Shown here one piece after another: positions 62,458-64,000 of a stretch of DNA of 64,000 nt. The position numbers and the translations under genes were made by a program. Where the stretch lies: the NCBI GenBank assembly GCA_023664325.1, contig JAMPFS010000009.1, positions 9,404 through 73,403 on the forward strand, given 5' to 3'. Below the pieces are notes generated by a model, which saw only the letters and a program-made list of their open reading frames with translations, ran no database searches and was not told the origin of the DNA. Source of the DNA: Clostridium sp. GTDB taxonomy: Bacteria > Bacillota > Clostridia > Lachnospirales > Lachnospiraceae. Numbering within the stretch: position 1 is the stretch's first letter; each line of letters starts with the position of its first letter.

Positions 62458-63726
62458 ATGAATATCATAGAAATTTTTTCGTTATTTTTAGAATTTATTT
62501 CTTTTTATCTTTTCTTCCATTTCTTTTTGAATATTTCACTGAAGCCGGATAAGCGGGATATCGCTGTTTGCTTTACCTATGTATTTTTTTCTTATCTTGT
62601 ATACAAATCGGTCATTTACTCATGGATAATCTCTCAGCTGCTCATTTTTTGCTATGCAATGACCTACAAAAAATACCAGCCGCTTGCCGCTTTTTTTCTC
62701 CACTGTATATCGGACATCACCTTAATTGTATTTCAGTTAACCCTGATCTTTTTGCTTTCTTTTGGCAATATATCATTTGATGCACAGTACATGTCTATTA
62801 TCGGTAATCTGCTGACCATCACACTGATTATCCTTGTTTTTTCTTTTACACCATACCGCAGATTATATCCTTTTATTGCCGAGGCATCCCTCCTTTATAA
62901 AATATTGCTGATTAACAGCTATCTTGCTGTGACCATTCTGCTGCTTTACTTAAAAATGGAAACTCTGGATTTTTACCAAAATATTTATTATTTCATCATC
63001 ATAACGACACTGATCGCCATCTTTAACACCTGCCTTTTATATTATGACCAGAAGATGTTCGCAGAACACCAGCAGTTAATTTCCTACCAAAAGAATCTTC
63101 CCATCTATCAATCCCTGATTGATGAAATCCGTGCCAGCCAGCATGAATTTTCCAACCGGATTCAAAATCTGGAACAGCTTCCCTATGCCTGCCATGATTA
63201 CGATTCCTTATGTGCGGCTTTATTGAAAAATACAGCCGATTATAAGAAACCCCTGCGGGCATACTCTTTATTGCAGCTCAATATGCCCCTGCTGGCGGCA
63301 GCACTCTATAGCCTGTATACGCAGGCATGTGACCGGAATATTACCATCCTTTTTGATATCAGTTCGCCAGATATTGAAAGCCATGCTCCGGAATATGCCT
63401 TATCCGACTTTATCCGTATCCTGACACAAAATGCAATCGAAGCCTGCAAATCAGGGGATACCATTTATACCCGCATTGTTTCCATGGAAGGCCGGCTGCA
63501 TTTTGAAATAAGAAATCCTGTAGAGCAGCATTTGTCAGCAGCCGATTTGTCACGCTTCTTCCAAAAAGGCTTTTCCACAAAGAAACAGCATGTGAAAGAC
63601 GACGGCCTAAATCACGGATTCGGATTACATTATCTGATAAACGAAATTAAAACATACAACGGCAGCATTCAGGCTGACTGCGTACACTATAATGGGGAGT
63701 GGGTTATATTCTATTTGGAAATATAA
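62458..63726 (+). CDS. AgrC-like GHKL sensor histidine kinase, locus 2
   Basis: Six or seven membrane helices fill the first 200 residues. Next is the H-box EIRASQHEFSNRIQNLEQL, where histidine stands in the SQHEF form of HPK10 kinases. The N-box (RILTQNAIEACKSGD) and the G-box (GLNHGFGLHYLINEIKTYNG) follow. It should sense the AgrD2 peptide and signal to the upstream LytTR regulator or to the regulator beginning at 63799. Start after AAAAATGGAGGGACATACAAT. Confidence 0.88.
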   Translation: MNIIEIFSLFLEFISFYLFFHFFLNISLKPDKRDIAVCFTYVFFSYLVYKSVIYSWIISQLLIFCYAMTYKKYQPLAAFFLHCISDITLIVFQLTLIFLLSFGNISFDAQYMSIIGNLLTITLIILVFSFTPYRRLYPFIAEASLLYKILLINSYLAVTILLLYLKMETLDFYQNIYYFIIITTLIAIFNTCLLYYDQKMFAEHQQLISYQKNLPIYQSLIDEIRASQHEFSNRIQNLEQLPYACHDYDSLCAALLKNTADYKKPLRAYSLLQLNMPLLAAALYSLYTQACDRNITILFDISSPDIESHAPEYALSDFIRILTQNAIEACKSGDTIYTRIVSMEGRLHFEIRNPVEQHLSAADLSRFFQKGFSTKKQHVKDDGLNHGFGLHYLINEIKTYNGSIQADCVHYNGEWVIFYLEI

Positions 63727-63798
63727 TCAAGCATATCACATATTATTCTGCTAAAACGAATTACGGGGGTAAGTGGTAAAAAATAGGTGGTGAACGGC

Positions 63799-64000
63799 AT
63801 GAAACTAAACATTGCAATCTGTGATGACGACAAATCAGATATATCCAGACTTACTCATATGCTTGAAAGCTATTATATTGCCAAAGATGTTGATTTAAAA
63901 ATTGATACCTTCATCAGCGGCAAGGCATTGTTTGAGATTTACCGGAAAGCCGGTATTCTTTCCTTCCATTTCTGTGACAAATGTGTTTCCACAAAAGGAA
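63799..64000 (+). CDS. Response regulator N-terminus, cut by window edge
   Basis: After AGGTGGTGAACGGC an ATG starts MKLNIAICDDDKSDISRLTH followed by MLESYYIAKDVDLKIDTFIS and GKALFEIYRKAG, a clear receiver-domain start of the AgrA/LytTR kind. The next residues (ILSFHFCDKCVSTKG) match the usual phospho-acceptor strand poorly, although an aspartate is at a fitting place. The rest is outside the window. It is the second regulator gene next to the kinase. Confidence 0.7.
   Translation, partial: MKLNIAICDDDKSDISRLTHMLESYYIAKDVDLKIDTFISGKALFEIYRKAGILSFHFCDKCVSTKG

Noticed and set aside
63940..64000. Insertion element interrupting the last response regulator
   Set aside because: The divergence from the receiver pattern is suggestive but only 60 bases are visible and an aspartate is still at a fitting place.

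Overview
The window looks like chromosomal DNA of a gut-type Clostridia, most likely a Lachnospiraceae member. This rests on the moderate AT bias, strong AGGAGG ribosome binding sites, two agr-type peptide signalling loci, a GH36 alpha-galactosidase, a SAM-I riboswitch in front of metK, split transketolase subunits and the style of the two-component/ABC modules. No rRNA, tRNA, CRISPR array or complete transposase was seen. The organism assignment is inference.

Layout. 1-6.3 kb: edge of an AbiEi-type antitoxin gene, an ECF sigma/anti-sigma pair with a small membrane protein, a lipid kinase, then a deletion-scarred sensor kinase/MacB locus and a two-repeat protein. 6.3-11.5 kb: five overlapping minus-strand genes (glycosyltransferase, SDR, metallo-beta-lactamase hydrolase, PaaK/F390-synthetase-like ligase, KAS III), a candidate glycolipid or polyketide-like pathway. 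11.6-17.3 kb: a defence-like island with a DUF262/DUF1524 nuclease, a PD-(D/E)XK-like protein and a split Ser/Thr kinase joined to a TGT-like barrel. It lies between the 3' end of rlmD and a stray fragment that resembles another rlmD 3' end. 17.3-25.3 kb: housekeeping genes (rlmD, phosphoesterases, rdgB, THUMP methyltransferase, rhodanese, DUF4474, transketolase). 25.5-31 kb: a Dlt-like operon carrying an extra PLP decarboxylase/racemase-like gene. 31-37 kb: alpha-galactosidase, metK with riboswitch, and an [FeFe]-hydrogenase-like sensor fused to HD-GYP.

37-48.8 kb: GNAT, a mobile-element-type protein, a dead Rpn/transposase gene, then agr locus 1 (agrA-agrC, agrB-agrD, a secreted PPC-like protein and a 257-residue protein). 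Directly upstream is a lipoprotein-plus-hybrid-kinase sensor pair. 48.8-54 kb: a Bce/Vra-like ABC transporter with its own two-component system. 54-55.6 kb: a DUF2975/XRE pair with two palindromic operators and a large palindromic element in the leader. 55.6-64 kb: agr locus 2. Here agrB-agrD face a LytTR regulator and GHKL kinase across two 21-bp-phased direct repeats, and lead into an operon of secreted/membrane proteins and an ABC-2 transporter. That operon ends in a chimeric broken ATPase gene.

Four themes stand out. First, two peptide quorum circuits, each placed next to exported proteins. Second, two uncharacterised biosynthetic operons: the KAS III cluster and the Dlt-PLP cluster. Third, an island at the rlmD 3' end, a known kind of integration hotspot. 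Fourth, a family of palindromic mobile elements with GGCGATTGCGAAACT-like ends found in gene leaders and at gene ends. Several loci also carry clear decay (frameshifts, internal deletions).
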